A stretch of 64,000 nt of DNA from Larkinella rosea (GCF_003858635.1 NZ_RQJO01000007.1:1551941-1615940); one strand, 5' to 3'. Positions 8,495 to 17,918 are shown, counted from the stretch's first letter. The notes: generated from the sequence alone by a model not told the origin. Translations and numbers: made by a program.

Positions 8495-9622
8495 ATGAAA
8501 ACGAATCATCTCGCCATACAATCCATGAAGCTGCCCATCCTTCAGGCCACTTATTTTCTCTCTTTTCTGCTTTTAATAAGTCTGGCGGGTTGCCAGTCTT
8601 CCGCCAATCCCGATGACAACGAAGACGACGCTACCAAACAGAAAGTCAACCTGTTAGCGACTGCCAAAATCGACACGGCCCGGTTGCTGCCCGTCAATAA
8701 TGAATTGAACCTGACCGGTAAAATCACCTTCAATCAGGACAAAGTCGTGAAAGTGTTTCCGCTGGTCGGCGGCCACATCGAAGAAGTCAAAACCGATCTC
8801 GGCGATTACGTCAAACGCGGGCAGGTGCTGGCCGTTATTCGCTCCGGCGACATGGCCGATTTGGCCCAGCAGGCCATCACCGCCAAAGGGCAACTGGCCG
8901 TGGCGCAAAAAAACCTTCAGGTAACGGAAGATATGTCAAAAGCCGGTCTGGCCGCCCAGAAAGACCTGATTGCGGCTCGCGAACAAATGCAAGCCGCTCA
9001 GGGTGAGGTCAATCGGGTGGCCGAACGCAAGAGTATTCTCGGCGGTTCCGGCTCCATTTACGTCGTCAAAGCACCCAATGACGGTTTTGTTGTCGAAAAA
9101 AATGCGTCGCAGGGTATGGAACTCCGCTCCGACGATCCGGAAAATCTATTTACGATTTCGAACCTCGATCAGGTTTGGGTACTGGCCAATGTCTATGAAT
9201 CGGATCTGGCGAACGTCAAGGAAGGTTTCGACGCATCGATCTCCACACTTTCGTACCCCGACCGGGTTTTCAAAGGAAAGATCGATAAGATTTTCAACGT
9301 GCTCGATCCCGAAAGTAAGACGTTGAAAGTGCGGGTGACCCTTCAAAACGCAGACTTTACCCTGAAGCCCGAAATGTTCGCCAATGTGCGGGTTCAGTAC
9401 GCGGGACATGAGCAACGTATAGGCATACCGGCAAAGGCGATTGTGTTCGATAAAAGCCGCAATTTCGTCGTGGCCGTTAACTCCCGTAACCAGCCGGTTG
9501 TTCGCGAAGTCGACGTGTTCAAAACCATCGGCGACGTTACGTACCTCAACAGCGGCCTGAAAGCCGGTGACCGCGTTGTGAAACAGAATCAGTTGCTCAT
9601 TTACAATGCCTTAGGAAACTAA
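8495..9622 (+). CDS. RND efflux periplasmic adaptor (CzcB-like lipoprotein)
   Basis: Membrane-fusion subunit joining the inner-membrane pump to the TolC-like channel. A lipobox (LAGC, about residue 34 from this start) anchors it as a lipoprotein; the acidic PDDNEDD stretch follows. The body shows the barrel-sandwich hybrid (GGHIEEVKTDLGDYVKRGQ), a coiled-coil hairpin (VAQKNLQVTEDMSKAGLAAQ) and the beta-barrel domain (VWVLANVYESDL). ATG 8495 lies downstream of the channel stop; a longer open frame from 8444 would overlap that gene and is unlikely, and ATG 8525 directly before the hydrophobic segment is an alternative. 375 residues. Confidence 0.88.
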   Translation: MKTNHLAIQSMKLPILQATYFLSFLLLISLAGCQSSANPDDNEDDATKQKVNLLATAKIDTARLLPVNNELNLTGKITFNQDKVVKVFPLVGGHIEEVKTDLGDYVKRGQVLAVIRSGDMADLAQQAITAKGQLAVAQKNLQVTEDMSKAGLAAQKDLIAAREQMQAAQGEVNRVAERKSILGGSGSIYVVKAPNDGFVVEKNASQGMELRSDDPENLFTISNLDQVWVLANVYESDLANVKEGFDASISTLSYPDRVFKGKIDKIFNVLDPESKTLKVRVTLQNADFTLKPEMFANVRVQYAGHEQRIGIPAKAIVFDKSRNFVVAVNSRNQPVVREVDVFKTIGDVTYLNSGLKAGDRVVKQNQLLIYNALGN

Positions 9623-9624
9623 TT

Positions 9625-9712
9625 GGAGGAATAATGGAGGAGAGGATGAATGGATAAAAAGTAAAATAATTCCTTCAGCCGCCTTATCCTTCATCCGCTC
9701 CTCCTTTACTCC
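9625..9712. repeat. Long imperfect hairpin between adaptor and pump genes
   Basis: Arms at 9625-9657 and 9684-9712 pair over nearly their whole length with a few bulges. Both arms are built from GGAGGA/GGATGA words. It fills the only sizeable gap within the efflux operon after the adaptor gene. It could be an intra-operon attenuator or mRNA-stability element; no run of Ts follows directly. Confidence 0.65.
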
Positions 9713-9728
9713 TTTCATCCTTCACTCC

Positions 9729-12700
9729 ATGAACAAGTTCATCAAAAATATCATCTCGTTCTCGCTGAAGAACCGGTTTTTTATATTCTTTCTGACCGCA
9801 TTGGCCGTCGTCGCGGGTTTTGTCAGTTACCAGAACACACCGATCGAAGCTTTCCCGGACGTTACCAACACCCAAATCACCATCATCACGCAGTGGCCGG
9901 GCCGGAGTGCGGAAGAAATCGAGAAGTTTGTCACCATTCCGATTGAGATCGGCCTGAACCCGGTTCAGAAGAAAACTGACATCCGTTCCACGACGCTGTT
10001 TGGTTTATCAGTGGTTAAAATCATGTTCGAAGACAACGTCGATGATGCGTTTGCCCGCCAGCAGGTCAACAATTTGCTCAGTAGCATCGACATTCCGGAC
10101 GGCGTCAAACCGGATGTGCAACCACCCTACGGCCCGACCGGTGAGATTTTCCGCTATACGCTCAAAAGCAGCACCCGCACCAGTCGCGAACTGAAAACGC
10201 TCCAGGATTGGGTGATCGACCGTCAGTTAAAAAGCGTTCCGGGTGTGGCCGACGTGGTTAGTTTCGGTGGTGAAGCCAAAACCTACGAGATTTCAGTCGA
10301 TCCGCGTCGATTGCTCGATTACGGCATTACGCCCCTTCAATTGTACCAGGCCGTTGCCAATTCCAACGTCAATGTCGGGGGCGATGTGATCGAGAAAAAC
10401 TCGGAAGCCTACGTCGTACGCGGCATCGGTTTGCTGAAAAACAGCCAGGACATTGGCAATGTCATCATCAAAAACGCCAACGGAACGCCGATCATGGTTC
10501 GGAATGTGGCGCAGGTGTCGGAATCGGCCTTGCCAAAACTCGGTCAGGCCGGGCGCGACAATCAGAATGACGTCGTGGAATGTATCGTCGTCATGCGCAA
10601 AGGCGAAAATCCGAGCGAAGTGATCGAAAACGTGAAAGCGAAAATCAACGAACTGAATACCCGCATTTTACCGTCGGACGTTCAGATCGATACGTTCTAC
10701 AACCGCGAGACGCTGATTCATTTTGCCACGCACACCGTGACCCACAACCTGATTGAAGGACTCGTTTTCGTGACAGTTATTGTGTTCCTGTTTATGGCCG
10801 ACTGGCGCACCACCGTTATCGTCTCGATTGTCATACCGCTGGCGTTGCTGTTCGCGTTTATCTGTTTGCGACTTAAAGGCATGTCGGCCAATTTGCTGTC
10901 GATGGGCGCGATCGACTTTGGAATCATTGTCGACGGCGCGGTGGTAATGGTCGAAGGAATTTTCGTCACGCTCGACGAAATGGCAATTCACAACGGGATG
11001 CCAAAGTTCAACAAACTCGCCAAACTCAGCGTGTTGCGAAAAACCGGCACGGAGATGGGCAAGGCGATTTTCTTCTCCAAACTCATCATCATCACCTGTC
11101 TGATTCCCATTTTCTCGTTCCAGAAAGTCGAGGGTAAAATGTTCTCCCCGCTGGCCTGGACGCTCGGTTTTGCCCTGCTCGGTGCACTTATATTCACGCT
11201 GACGCTGGTGCCGGTCATGGCTAGTTTCCTATTGAAAACGAATGTTCGGGAAAAACACAACCCGATTGTTAACGTCATTACCAAGTATGCAACCAAGACC
11301 TTCGGCTTTACGTTTGCGCACAAAAAATTGAGTTTGCTGGTGGCTTTTGGCCTGGTGGCTGTTGGATTGTCCGGTTTTAAATTGCTGGGAACGGAGTTCT
11401 TGCCGGAACTCGACGAAGGCTCAATTTACGTGCGGGCCAGTATGCCAATGAGCATTTCGCTGCCCGAATCCGTCAAGCTGACCACGCAGATGCGGCACGT
11501 TTTTGAGCAGTTTCCGGAAGTCAAAGGCGTTATTTCGCAAACCGGCCGACCCAACGACGGAACCGATCCGACCGGTTTTTACAACATCGAGTTTCTGGTC
11601 AGTATTTTTCCGAAAGAGGAATGGAAACGGCCCATCTCGAAGGAACAGTTGATCAACCAGATGCAGAAAAAACTGGCGGTTTTTCCGGGGGTCGATTTCG
11701 GGTTTTCTCAACCCATCATGGACAACGTGGCCGAAGCGGTTTCGGGTGTCAAAGGGTCGATTGCCGTGAAAGTCTACGGCCCGGATCTGTACACGCTGGA
11801 ACACAAATCGACCGAAATTGAGAAACAACTGTCGACCGTCAACGGCATTACTGACTTGGGAGTAATTCGCAACATTGGTCAGCCGGAACTCCGAATCGAA
11901 CTGGACGAACAGAAACTGGCGTTGTACGGCGTCGATAAAGCGAATGCGCAAACCGTAGTCGAAATGGCAATTGGTGGAAAAGCCGCGACGCAGATTTACG
12001 AAGGCGAACGGAAATTTGACCTGCGGATTCGCTACGACCAGCCGTTTCGCTCGAACGAAGCTGCGATTGGAAATCTGATGGTGCCGACCAATAACGGTTC
12101 GCAGATCCCGATCAAGGAAATCGCCAAAATTTACACCCAAACCGGGCCCATTCTGATTTACCGCGAAGGCAACCAACGCTACGGCGCCGTGAAGTTTTCG
12201 GTGCGGGGCCGCGACATGGGGGGCGCCGTGGCCGAAGCCCAGCAGAAAGTGACCGCCAACGTCAAACTGCCGCAGGGGTATTCGATCAAATGGGCGGGTG
12301 ACTTTGAAAATCAGCAACGCGCCACCGCCCGATTGACGCAGGTCGTTCCGCTCAGCCTGCTCGGTATTTTCTTCATCCTGTTCGTGCTGTTCGGCAACGT
12401 CAAAGACGCCGGGCTGGTGTTGTTCAACGTGCCATTTGCAATCATCGGGGGCATTGCGGCTTTGCTCATCACGCACGTCAATTTCAGCATTTCGGCGGGT
12501 ATCGGCTTCATCGCCCTCTTCGGAATCTGTATTCAGAACGGCGTGATTCTAATCTCGGTTTTTAAAAAGAATCTGCATAACCGGCTCAGTCTCAATGAAT
12601 CCATCCGACTCGGTGTGATTTCGAGGGTGCGACCGGTCGTCATGACCGCGATGATGGCGGCCATTGGTCTGATTCCGGCGGCCATCTCCACCGGCATCGG

Positions 12701-12830
12701 TTCCGAGACCTCGAAACCACTCGCGATTGTGGTGATTGGCGGGTTAATCACGGCCACTTTTCTGACCCTGTTCATCTTTCCGCTCGTGTTTTACGTCTTC
12801 TACCGACCGAAAACATTAGCGCCCGTTTAA
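9729..12830 (+). CDS. Heavy-metal RND efflux pump, CzcA/CusA family
   Basis: Inner-membrane proton-driven pump of the HME-RND class, 1033 residues, the normal length. TM1 is at residues about 14-32 and the second half-repeat begins near residue 530 (LSLLVAFGLVAVGLSGFKLLG). The TM4 signature DFGIIVDGAVVMVEG matches the divalent-cation (Co/Zn/Cd, CzcA) subtype more than the Cu/Ag CusA type, which is the basis for the predicted substrate. The C-terminal TM cluster ends at FPLVFYVFYRPK. It closes an operon with the channel and adaptor and is followed by an intrinsic terminator. Confidence 0.93.
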   Translation: MNKFIKNIISFSLKNRFFIFFLTALAVVAGFVSYQNTPIEAFPDVTNTQITIITQWPGRSAEEIEKFVTIPIEIGLNPVQKKTDIRSTTLFGLSVVKIMFEDNVDDAFARQQVNNLLSSIDIPDGVKPDVQPPYGPTGEIFRYTLKSSTRTSRELKTLQDWVIDRQLKSVPGVADVVSFGGEAKTYEISVDPRRLLDYGITPLQLYQAVANSNVNVGGDVIEKNSEAYVVRGIGLLKNSQDIGNVIIKNANGTPIMVRNVAQVSESALPKLGQAGRDNQNDVVECIVVMRKGENPSEVIENVKAKINELNTRILPSDVQIDTFYNRETLIHFATHTVTHNLIEGLVFVTVIVFLFMADWRTTVIVSIVIPLALLFAFICLRLKGMSANLLSMGAIDFGIIVDGAVVMVEGIFVTLDEMAIHNGMPKFNKLAKLSVLRKTGTEMGKAIFFSKLIIITCLIPIFSFQKVEGKMFSPLAWTLGFALLGALIFTLTLVPVMASFLLKTNVREKHNPIVNVITKYATKTFGFTFAHKKLSLLVAFGLVAVGLSGFKLLGTEFLPELDEGSIYVRASMPMSISLPESVKLTTQMRHVFEQFPEVKGVISQTGRPNDGTDPTGFYNIEFLVSIFPKEEWKRPISKEQLINQMQKKLAVFPGVDFGFSQPIMDNVAEAVSGVKGSIAVKVYGPDLYTLEHKSTEIEKQLSTVNGITDLGVIRNIGQPELRIELDEQKLALYGVDKANAQTVVEMAIGGKAATQIYEGERKFDLRIRYDQPFRSNEAAIGNLMVPTNNGSQIPIKEIAKIYTQTGPILIYREGNQRYGAVKFSVRGRDMGGAVAEAQQKVTANVKLPQGYSIKWAGDFENQQRATARLTQVVPLSLLGIFFILFVLFGNVKDAGLVLFNVPFAIIGGIAALLITHVNFSISAGIGFIALFGICIQNGVILISVFKKNLHNRLSLNESIRLGVISRVRPVVMTAMMAAIGLIPAAISTGIGSETSKPLAIVVIGGLITATFLTLFIFPLVFYVFYRPKTLAPV

Positions 12831-12866
12831 AAATTTTTTGACAATGTTTTAAGAGAATCGGTACAG

Positions 12867-12889
12867 ACCCGCCAACTTTGGCGGGTTTT
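12867..12889 (+). terminator. Intrinsic terminator of the metal-efflux operon
   Basis: ACCCGCCA pairs with TGGCGGGT (12867-12874 and 12879-12886) around a four-base loop, followed by TTTT, 37 bases after the pump stop codon. Confidence 0.85.
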
Positions 12890-12899
12890 GTCTTGGAAC

Positions 12900-13625
12900 A
12901 TGAGAGCGGTTTTGATTATTTGCTGGTTAGTTAGTTGGGGAATTTCGGCGGGTTGGGCGCAATCGGTGGGCATTCAGCCGCCGGTTGATTCGCTCCAAAC
13001 GCCCAAACGGTATCCCGTTCGATGGACGCTCAATCTCGATTTTCGGAATTCGTTTATCAACCGGCAACCCGTCAATGTGTGGGGAGTGAATACGGGAATT
13101 GTTTATGGCCAAAAACGGCACCAGATCACAATTGGTTATTATTGGTTGTCCTACAATTCGTACCTGCGCCTGATCAACTGGCACCGAAATGCGTCAAGAC
13201 GGCTGAATCTGGAGTATTATACCAAAACCGATATGGCCTACGGAAGTCTGATGCTGTGGCCTAATCTGATCAATAACCGCCGGTGGCTGTTCAGCGTTCC
13301 GGTCGAAATCGGGGCCGGATTGGCGTCGGCGGTGCGCACCGACACCCGAACCGATACACTGAAAGGTAATTCGCGCAAGGATTTTTTCATGCCCATTCAG
13401 GCGGGAGTTTACGGGCAGTATAAAGCGTCGCGCTGGGTGGGTTTCAGCGCGCAGATTGGTTACCGGCTTTCGGTTTTTCAAACCAATGTCAATCAACACT
13501 ATAACGGAACCTATTACAGTTTTGGAACCGTCATTTATCCCGAATTTTTCAAGGAAATCTGGGGGTATATCCGGTATCGAAAATGGGAGAGAAAACCATT
13601 TTTCAACGCCCCAGCCACTCTTTAA
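12900..13625 (+). CDS. Exported protein of unknown function, probable small outer-membrane barrel
   Basis: A 241-residue protein with a signal peptide (VLIICWLVSWGISAGWAQ). The mature part is rich in alternating aromatic strands (RHQITIGYYWLSYNSYLRLINW, shortened here to its pattern) as in small beta-barrels, and ends with aromatic residues, but I do not recognise a named family. ATG 12900 was preferred because the in-frame TTG at 12888 falls in the T-run of the upstream terminator. Its end overlaps the convergent response-regulator gene by 23 bases. Function open. Confidence 0.6.
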   Translation: MRAVLIICWLVSWGISAGWAQSVGIQPPVDSLQTPKRYPVRWTLNLDFRNSFINRQPVNVWGVNTGIVYGQKRHQITIGYYWLSYNSYLRLINWHRNASRRLNLEYYTKTDMAYGSLMLWPNLINNRRWLFSVPVEIGAGLASAVRTDTRTDTLKGNSRKDFFMPIQAGVYGQYKASRWVGFSAQIGYRLSVFQTNVNQHYNGTYYSFGTVIYPEFFKEIWGYIRYRKWERKPFFNAPATL

Positions 13626-14373
13626 ACGCCGTTACGCGGTCGATGCTGACGAAGATTTCCTGACGCGATTCGGGTAACAGGTCGAGTTTCAACTTACTTC
13701 CCGAATACGTATAAACGGATTGAATGGCCGAAAGCGCCACCAGAAACGAGCGGTTGATCCGGAAAAACTGGTTGGGGTCGAGCAACTGACCCAGTTTGTC
13801 GAGGCTGTAGTCGATGATGTAATGCTGGCCCGGAAACGTGGTCAGGTAGGTTGCTTTGTTCTCGAAATAGAAATACGCAATGGTGCTCGTCGGCACACTC
13901 ATTAGCCGCGGGCCAACGGTTACCATAAACCGGTCGCGGTAGGATGACGGCCGTTGATCTATCGTGAATGGCTTCAACCCATCCGGATTGGACGCCGACC
14001 CGGTGTTGCCCAGCCGAAGCTTTTTAAATTTATCGATGGCCGCAGCGAGTTCGTCGGCATCGATCGGTTTCAGCAAATAATCAACGCTGTTGGCTTTGAA
14101 AGCCTGGAGCGCATACTCGTCATACGCTGTCGTAAAAATGATGGGCGTCGTTAAATTGAGCTGTTCGATCAGCCGGAAACCGAGGTCGTCTTCCAGATGA
14201 ATATCCAGAAAAATTAAGTCAGGCATCCCCTCATCCGCCGTTTCAAACCACTGAATCGACTGCACCACCGACGGCAATTGAGCCAGAACGCGGATAGACG
14301 GATCGTAATCATGCAACAGACTAGTCAATCGCCGGGCGGTCAATTCTTCATCTTCAATGATCAGAACGTTCAT
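13603..14373 (-). CDS. LytTR-family DNA-binding response regulator
   Basis: Output half of a two-component system. The receiver domain (residues 1-120) has the acidic pair EDEE at the start, the phospho-acceptor Asp in DLIFLDIHL and the Lys in LLKPID. The C-terminal LytTR domain (about 150-250) carries the strands FMVTVGPRL, IAYFYFENKATYL and the family pattern FFRINRSFLVAL. It overlaps the upstream kinase gene by four bases (ATGA), so the two are co-translated. Bacteroidota LytTR pairs often control adjacent genes; the divergent ABC operon is one possible target, which is inference. Confidence 0.92.
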   Translation of the reverse strand: MNVLIIEDEELTARRLTSLLHDYDPSIRVLAQLPSVVQSIQWFETADEGMPDLIFLDIHLEDDLGFRLIEQLNLTTPIIFTTAYDEYALQAFKANSVDYLLKPIDADELAAAIDKFKKLRLGNTGSASNPDGLKPFTIDQRPSSYRDRFMVTVGPRLMSVPTSTIAYFYFENKATYLTTFPGQHYIIDYSLDKLGQLLDPNQFFRINRSFLVALSAIQSVYTYSGSKLKLDLLPESRQEIFVSIDRVTAFKEWLGR

Positions 14374-15524
14374 GGTAATAGCGGAATTTGAACGACAAAT
14401 TCACCCGTTTCTTTCTCGACCAAAACCGGCAATTTGGTCAGCAATTTATACCGACTGATGATGTTCTGCAAACCGAGGCCGGTCGAAACCTCGGCTTGCG
14501 GACGAAGTTGCATGACATTACTGATCACGAGATTTTCATCTACTTTCCGAATATGCACAACCAGCGGTTTTTCGTTCGACATCTGGTTGTGTTTGACCGC
14601 ATTTTCGATCAGCAATTGCAACGTTAGCGGAGCAATGCCGTAGCGGGAAACGTCGCCTTCCGGAATGTCGATGATCACGTGCAATTTGTCCGCAAACCGG
14701 ATTCTAAGCAGAAAAAGGTAGGAATCTACAAATTCCAGTTCGGATTTCAGGCTGATTCGTTCGGCATTTCGCTGTTCCAGAATATACCGGTAAACCTTCG
14801 ACAACCGGCTGATGTACTGAACCGACAGCTTGGTATTGGTTTCCACCAGCGACGACAGAATACTGAGGCTATTGAACAAAAAATGCGGATTGACCTGGTT
14901 CTTCAGAGCCGAAAACTGCGCCTGAACGGCTTCCTGTTTGAGTTGTTCCGCTTTGACCCGCACATCTTCCAGACGCTTGTACCCGCGCCGGTTGGCCGCC
15001 AGGTAAAACAGCGAAAGCATGGCCATCACGGTCAGGCCGTTGTTCATTTTCCGACGTCGTTCGAGATCGATTTCCAGGCAATCCTCCTCAACAAAAAAAC
15101 GCCAGGTTGATATTTCGGTATAATGAAGGTTGCGTTCCAAAAAACCGCTGATCGATACCCAGAGGTTATTAAAAACCAGGTTAAACAAAACCGCCAGCGC
15201 TCCGGCAATGACCAGGGTCGCCAACTGCGCGGGCAATTTGAACTCAACCAGAAATTCTTTCCCCTTCTGGTTGAAAAACCGTTGCTGCATCCACTCAGTT
15301 ACGCTGAGCCAGAGGGTAAAAAAAAAGATAGTAAAGGCAATTTCCATCAGCCACAAAGGCCAGACGCGATCCAGAATGAGCCAATTGTGCGTATTCAGGC
15401 TATTGGCCGGTCTGATGGGCCAGTTCACGTAAATGCGAATGGGCCAGTAAATGGCAAAAACGCTGGCTGCGAGTTGCCACTTTTGAAGGTTCGTCAGATG
15501 GGTAGAGATGGGTAAGGTAGTCAT
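14370..15524 (-). CDS. LytS-type sensor histidine kinase (His_kinase family)
   Basis: Membrane sensor, 384 residues. Four hydrophobic segments are visible (around residues 20-38, 52-72, 96-118 and 160-178), then a coiled linker and the His_kinase domain with the phospho-acceptor in QVNPHFLFNSL, the N box IENAVKHN and the G box GLGLQNI. There is no separate extracellular sensor domain of any size, so the signal is likely sensed in or near the membrane. Pairs with the LytTR regulator that it overlaps. Confidence 0.92.
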   Translation of the reverse strand: MTTLPISTHLTNLQKWQLAASVFAIYWPIRIYVNWPIRPANSLNTHNWLILDRVWPLWLMEIAFTIFFFTLWLSVTEWMQQRFFNQKGKEFLVEFKLPAQLATLVIAGALAVLFNLVFNNLWVSISGFLERNLHYTEISTWRFFVEEDCLEIDLERRRKMNNGLTVMAMLSLFYLAANRRGYKRLEDVRVKAEQLKQEAVQAQFSALKNQVNPHFLFNSLSILSSLVETNTKLSVQYISRLSKVYRYILEQRNAERISLKSELEFVDSYLFLLRIRFADKLHVIIDIPEGDVSRYGIAPLTLQLLIENAVKHNQMSNEKPLVVHIRKVDENLVISNVMQLRPQAEVSTGLGLQNIISRYKLLTKLPVLVEKETGEFVVQIPLLP

Positions 15525-15541
15525 GGATTCGTTAAGACAAA

Positions 15542-15561
15542 TCCCCGGTTAGGGCCGGGGA
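15542..15561. repeat. Short GC-rich hairpin in the kinase/ABC divergent promoter region
   Basis: TCCCCGG pairs with CCGGGGA around a six-base loop, 18 bases upstream of the kinase start, so it would lie in the kinase 5' leader. No other clear element is seen in the 280-base gap apart from the operator at 15774-15799. Confidence 0.45.
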
Positions 15562-15742
15562 CTGTACAAAATAAAACCAATTATTACAAAACTAATAAAG
15601 CGCAGAACGCTTTACAGGGTCCAATTTCCCTTTGGATGCGCAATAAACCAAGCCAAATACGCTGAATGCCGTTTTTGGGTAGTCGAATGCCCTGTTCGGC
15701 CTGATGAGTTAGTATGATAATTCGTAGGATATGAAATTTTCC

Positions 15743-15799
15743 TTGACATTTTAAAATCAATTATTGTCCTTTGTAGTGTATTAGTTAAATAGTACACTA
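15743..15799 (+). promoter_or_regulatory. Promoter and probable GntR (YtrA-type) operator of the ABC operon
   Basis: An inverted repeat TAGTGTA-N12-TACACTA occupies 15774-15799, ending five bases before the ATPase start. Upstream, TTGACA at 15743 and a weak -7 element (CCTTTG at 15768-15773) are 20 bases apart, which would put the transcription start inside the repeat. The operon encodes its own YtrA-type repressor, and members of that group bind such dyads at their own promoters, so autorepression is the likely logic. Confidence 0.6.
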
Positions 15800-15804
15800 A
15801 AACT

Positions 15805-16638
15805 ATGATTAACATCACGAACCTGACCTTTGGGTACTCACCGAGGAAAACGATGTTCCGGAATCTGACGTTGTCGCTTCCGGCCGGAAACATTTATGGG
15901 TTGCTGGGCAAAAACGGCGCGGGCAAATCGAGTCTGTTGCGGCTGATGGGCGGAATGCTGTTCCCCCTTTCCGGAACGGTGGAGGTGGCTGGTTACACGC
16001 CCCGAAAGCGCGAACCCGCTTTCCTGCAGGAACTGTATTTTATCCCGGAAGAAATCTATTTGCCCTCGGTATCACTCAGCCGTTACATCGACACGATGGG
16101 GCCTTTTTATCCGAAATTCAATGAGTCGCAGTTTCGGAAATACCTGACCGAATTCGACGTACCCGCCGATCAGAAACTTACTGCGATGTCGTACGGGCAG
16201 AAAAAGAAGGTCATCATCAGTTTCGGACTGGCCACCAACACCCGGGTTCTGATCATGGACGAACCGACCAACGGCCTCGACATTCCCTCGAAAAGCCAGT
16301 TCCGGAAAGTGGTTGCCTCGGCCCTGGCGCCCGACCGGCTGATGCTGATTTCAACCCACCAGGTGCGCGATCTCGACAACCTGATCGATGGCGTTATCAT
16401 CATCGACGAAAGCGAAATTCTGTTGAATCATTCCCTAACCGACATCAGTGACCGCCTGATGTTCAATACCCTGACCAGTCTGACCGAATCGGACCGGGTT
16501 TTATACGCAGAACCATCGCTGCGGGGCTATTCCGTCATTCAGGAAAACCGGGAGCAGGAAGACAGCCGAGTGGATCTGGAGCGGCTTTTCAACGCCATTG
16601 TCACCAACCGTGAAAGCATCAAAAATCTTTTCAGCTAA
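15805..16638 (+). CDS. ABC transporter ATP-binding protein
   Basis: Cytoplasmic ATPase subunit, 277 residues. Walker A is GKNGAGKSS, the signature is YGQKKK (a variant of LSGGQ seen in small YtrB-like ATPases), Walker B is VLIMDEP followed by the D-loop TNGLD, and the switch His is in ISTHQ. The C-terminal 70 residues are a family-specific extension. It begins a four-gene operon with a permease and a YtrA-type repressor, which resembles B. subtilis ytr-type transporters of unknown or antibiotic-related substrate. Confidence 0.9.
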   Translation: MINITNLTFGYSPRKTMFRNLTLSLPAGNIYGLLGKNGAGKSSLLRLMGGMLFPLSGTVEVAGYTPRKREPAFLQELYFIPEEIYLPSVSLSRYIDTMGPFYPKFNESQFRKYLTEFDVPADQKLTAMSYGQKKKVIISFGLATNTRVLIMDEPTNGLDIPSKSQFRKVVASALAPDRLMLISTHQVRDLDNLIDGVIIIDESEILLNHSLTDISDRLMFNTLTSLTESDRVLYAEPSLRGYSVIQENREQEDSRVDLERLFNAIVTNRESIKNLFS

Positions 16639-16749
16639 ACGCCATGAGCATTTTTGCCATTTTCCTCCAACTTTTGCCAGCCCTGCTGTCGGACCTCCCC
16701 GCTCCATTGTTTTCTTTCGTCTCAACTCTCCTCTCTTTCCTCTAACCTC

Positions 16750-17544
16750 ATGAACCAGATTTTTGATTTTCAGCGGTTTACACTGGTGTTGAAGCTGCAT
16801 CTTTCGGAACATCTTAAATCATACCTCCTCGGCATTGGCGTTCTGGCTGGTGTCTGGTTGATGATGCTTTTACCGGATGCGACCCGGATTTCGGTTTTCA
16901 ATGAATCGATCTACCGGAAACACGGAATTTTCTTTGCGTTTATTTTTTGCGGAGCCGGAGCCTGGTTTGCCAGCGAAGCCTTTCGAATGGTCAGCACGCC
17001 CGTTCGGGGAATTCCGTACCTGGCATTGCCCGCATCGCAACTGGAAAAATTTTTATCCGTATTTCTGATGGTCTTGTTATTCATACCGGTATTTCTGGGC
17101 ATTTTCTACGCCATCGAAGGTATTACATTTTCGGTAATGAACGCCCGCTTGCCTGCAGGTAGCCCGCGCTATCAATTACTTGATTTAATGAGTAACTACT
17201 TAGAAAAAGATCTTCGGTATCTGGCCTATCTGGTTCCGCCTTTTTTCCTGGTCGGCTCGATTTATTTTTCCAAAATACCCTTTATAAAAACCGGGGTCAT
17301 TGCCTTTCTCATCTTTTTTATCACGTCTTTGTTTTTAAACGAATTCATCCTTCGCCGGATCTTTCCAGCTCGTGAACATTACGGAGTTACGTTATTTCAG
17401 GAAGTTAGTTTTATTGAAAACCGTCGGCCGTACTTGGTTACTTTAGCCGGAGTGCCCCGATTGATCATTAATTCGATCCTGCTGCTGTTCGTGCCGGCCT
17501 TGTGGTATATTGCCTACGTTCGATTCCGGGAAAAAGAGCTATAA
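16750..17544 (+). CDS. ABC transporter membrane subunit (predicted permease)
   Basis: A 264-residue polytopic protein with about six hydrophobic segments, including YLLGIGVLAGVWLMMLL near the N-terminus, FLMVLLFIPVFLGIFYAI and a C-terminal INSILLLFVPALWYIAYV. ATG 16750 is chosen; a TTG 32 codons upstream would add a low-complexity cysteine/serine-rich stretch typical of non-coding DNA. It lies between the ATPase and the repressor gene and is almost certainly the partner of that ATPase. No known substrate can be named. Confidence 0.8.
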   Translation: MNQIFDFQRFTLVLKLHLSEHLKSYLLGIGVLAGVWLMMLLPDATRISVFNESIYRKHGIFFAFIFCGAGAWFASEAFRMVSTPVRGIPYLALPASQLEKFLSVFLMVLLFIPVFLGIFYAIEGITFSVMNARLPAGSPRYQLLDLMSNYLEKDLRYLAYLVPPFFLVGSIYFSKIPFIKTGVIAFLIFFITSLFLNEFILRRIFPAREHYGVTLFQEVSFIENRRPYLVTLAGVPRLIINSILLLFVPALWYIAYVRFREKEL

Positions 17545-17546
17545 CT

Positions 17547-17918
17547 ATGGATTTCCAAGATAAAAAAGCCATTTATTTACAAATCGCCGATTACGTCTGT
17601 GATAAAATACTGCTGGCGCAATGGCCGCCGGGCGTGCGAATACCGTCGGTTCGGGATCTGGGTGTTGAGCTGGAAGTCAATCCCAATACCGTGATGCGGA
17701 CGTACGACTTTTTACAGCAGAAAGAAATCATTTATAACAAGCGGGGCATCGGTTATTTCGCGGCCGACGACGCCATCGACCGCATTAAATCCTACCGCCG
17801 GGAGCAATTTCTGGAAACGGAATTACCTCATTTTTTCCGAAATCTGTATCTACTAAATATCAGCCTGGAAGAAATTGAGGAGCGTTTTAAAGCATTTATT
17901 GAAGTAGAGTTTAAATAA
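17547..17918 (+). CDS. GntR-family transcriptional repressor, YtrA subfamily
   Basis: A 123-residue regulator consisting of the winged helix-turn-helix (residues about 10-75, with the pattern PSVRDLGVELEVNPNTVMRT) and only a short C-terminal helical tail, the mark of the YtrA group, which lacks an effector domain. It starts two bases after the permease stop, so it is translated with the transporter. The dyad at 15774-15799 is its likely operator. ATG 17547 is preferred over a start 15 codons upstream inside the permease gene. Confidence 0.9.
   Translation: MDFQDKKAIYLQIADYVCDKILLAQWPPGVRIPSVRDLGVELEVNPNTVMRTYDFLQQKEIIYNKRGIGYFAADDAIDRIKSYRREQFLETELPHFFRNLYLLNISLEEIEERFKAFIEVEFK

Noticed and set aside
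11421-12476. 351-codon open frame opposite the RND pump gene
   Set aside because: Antisense shadow of a well supported gene; His/Arg/Gln-rich sequence without domains.
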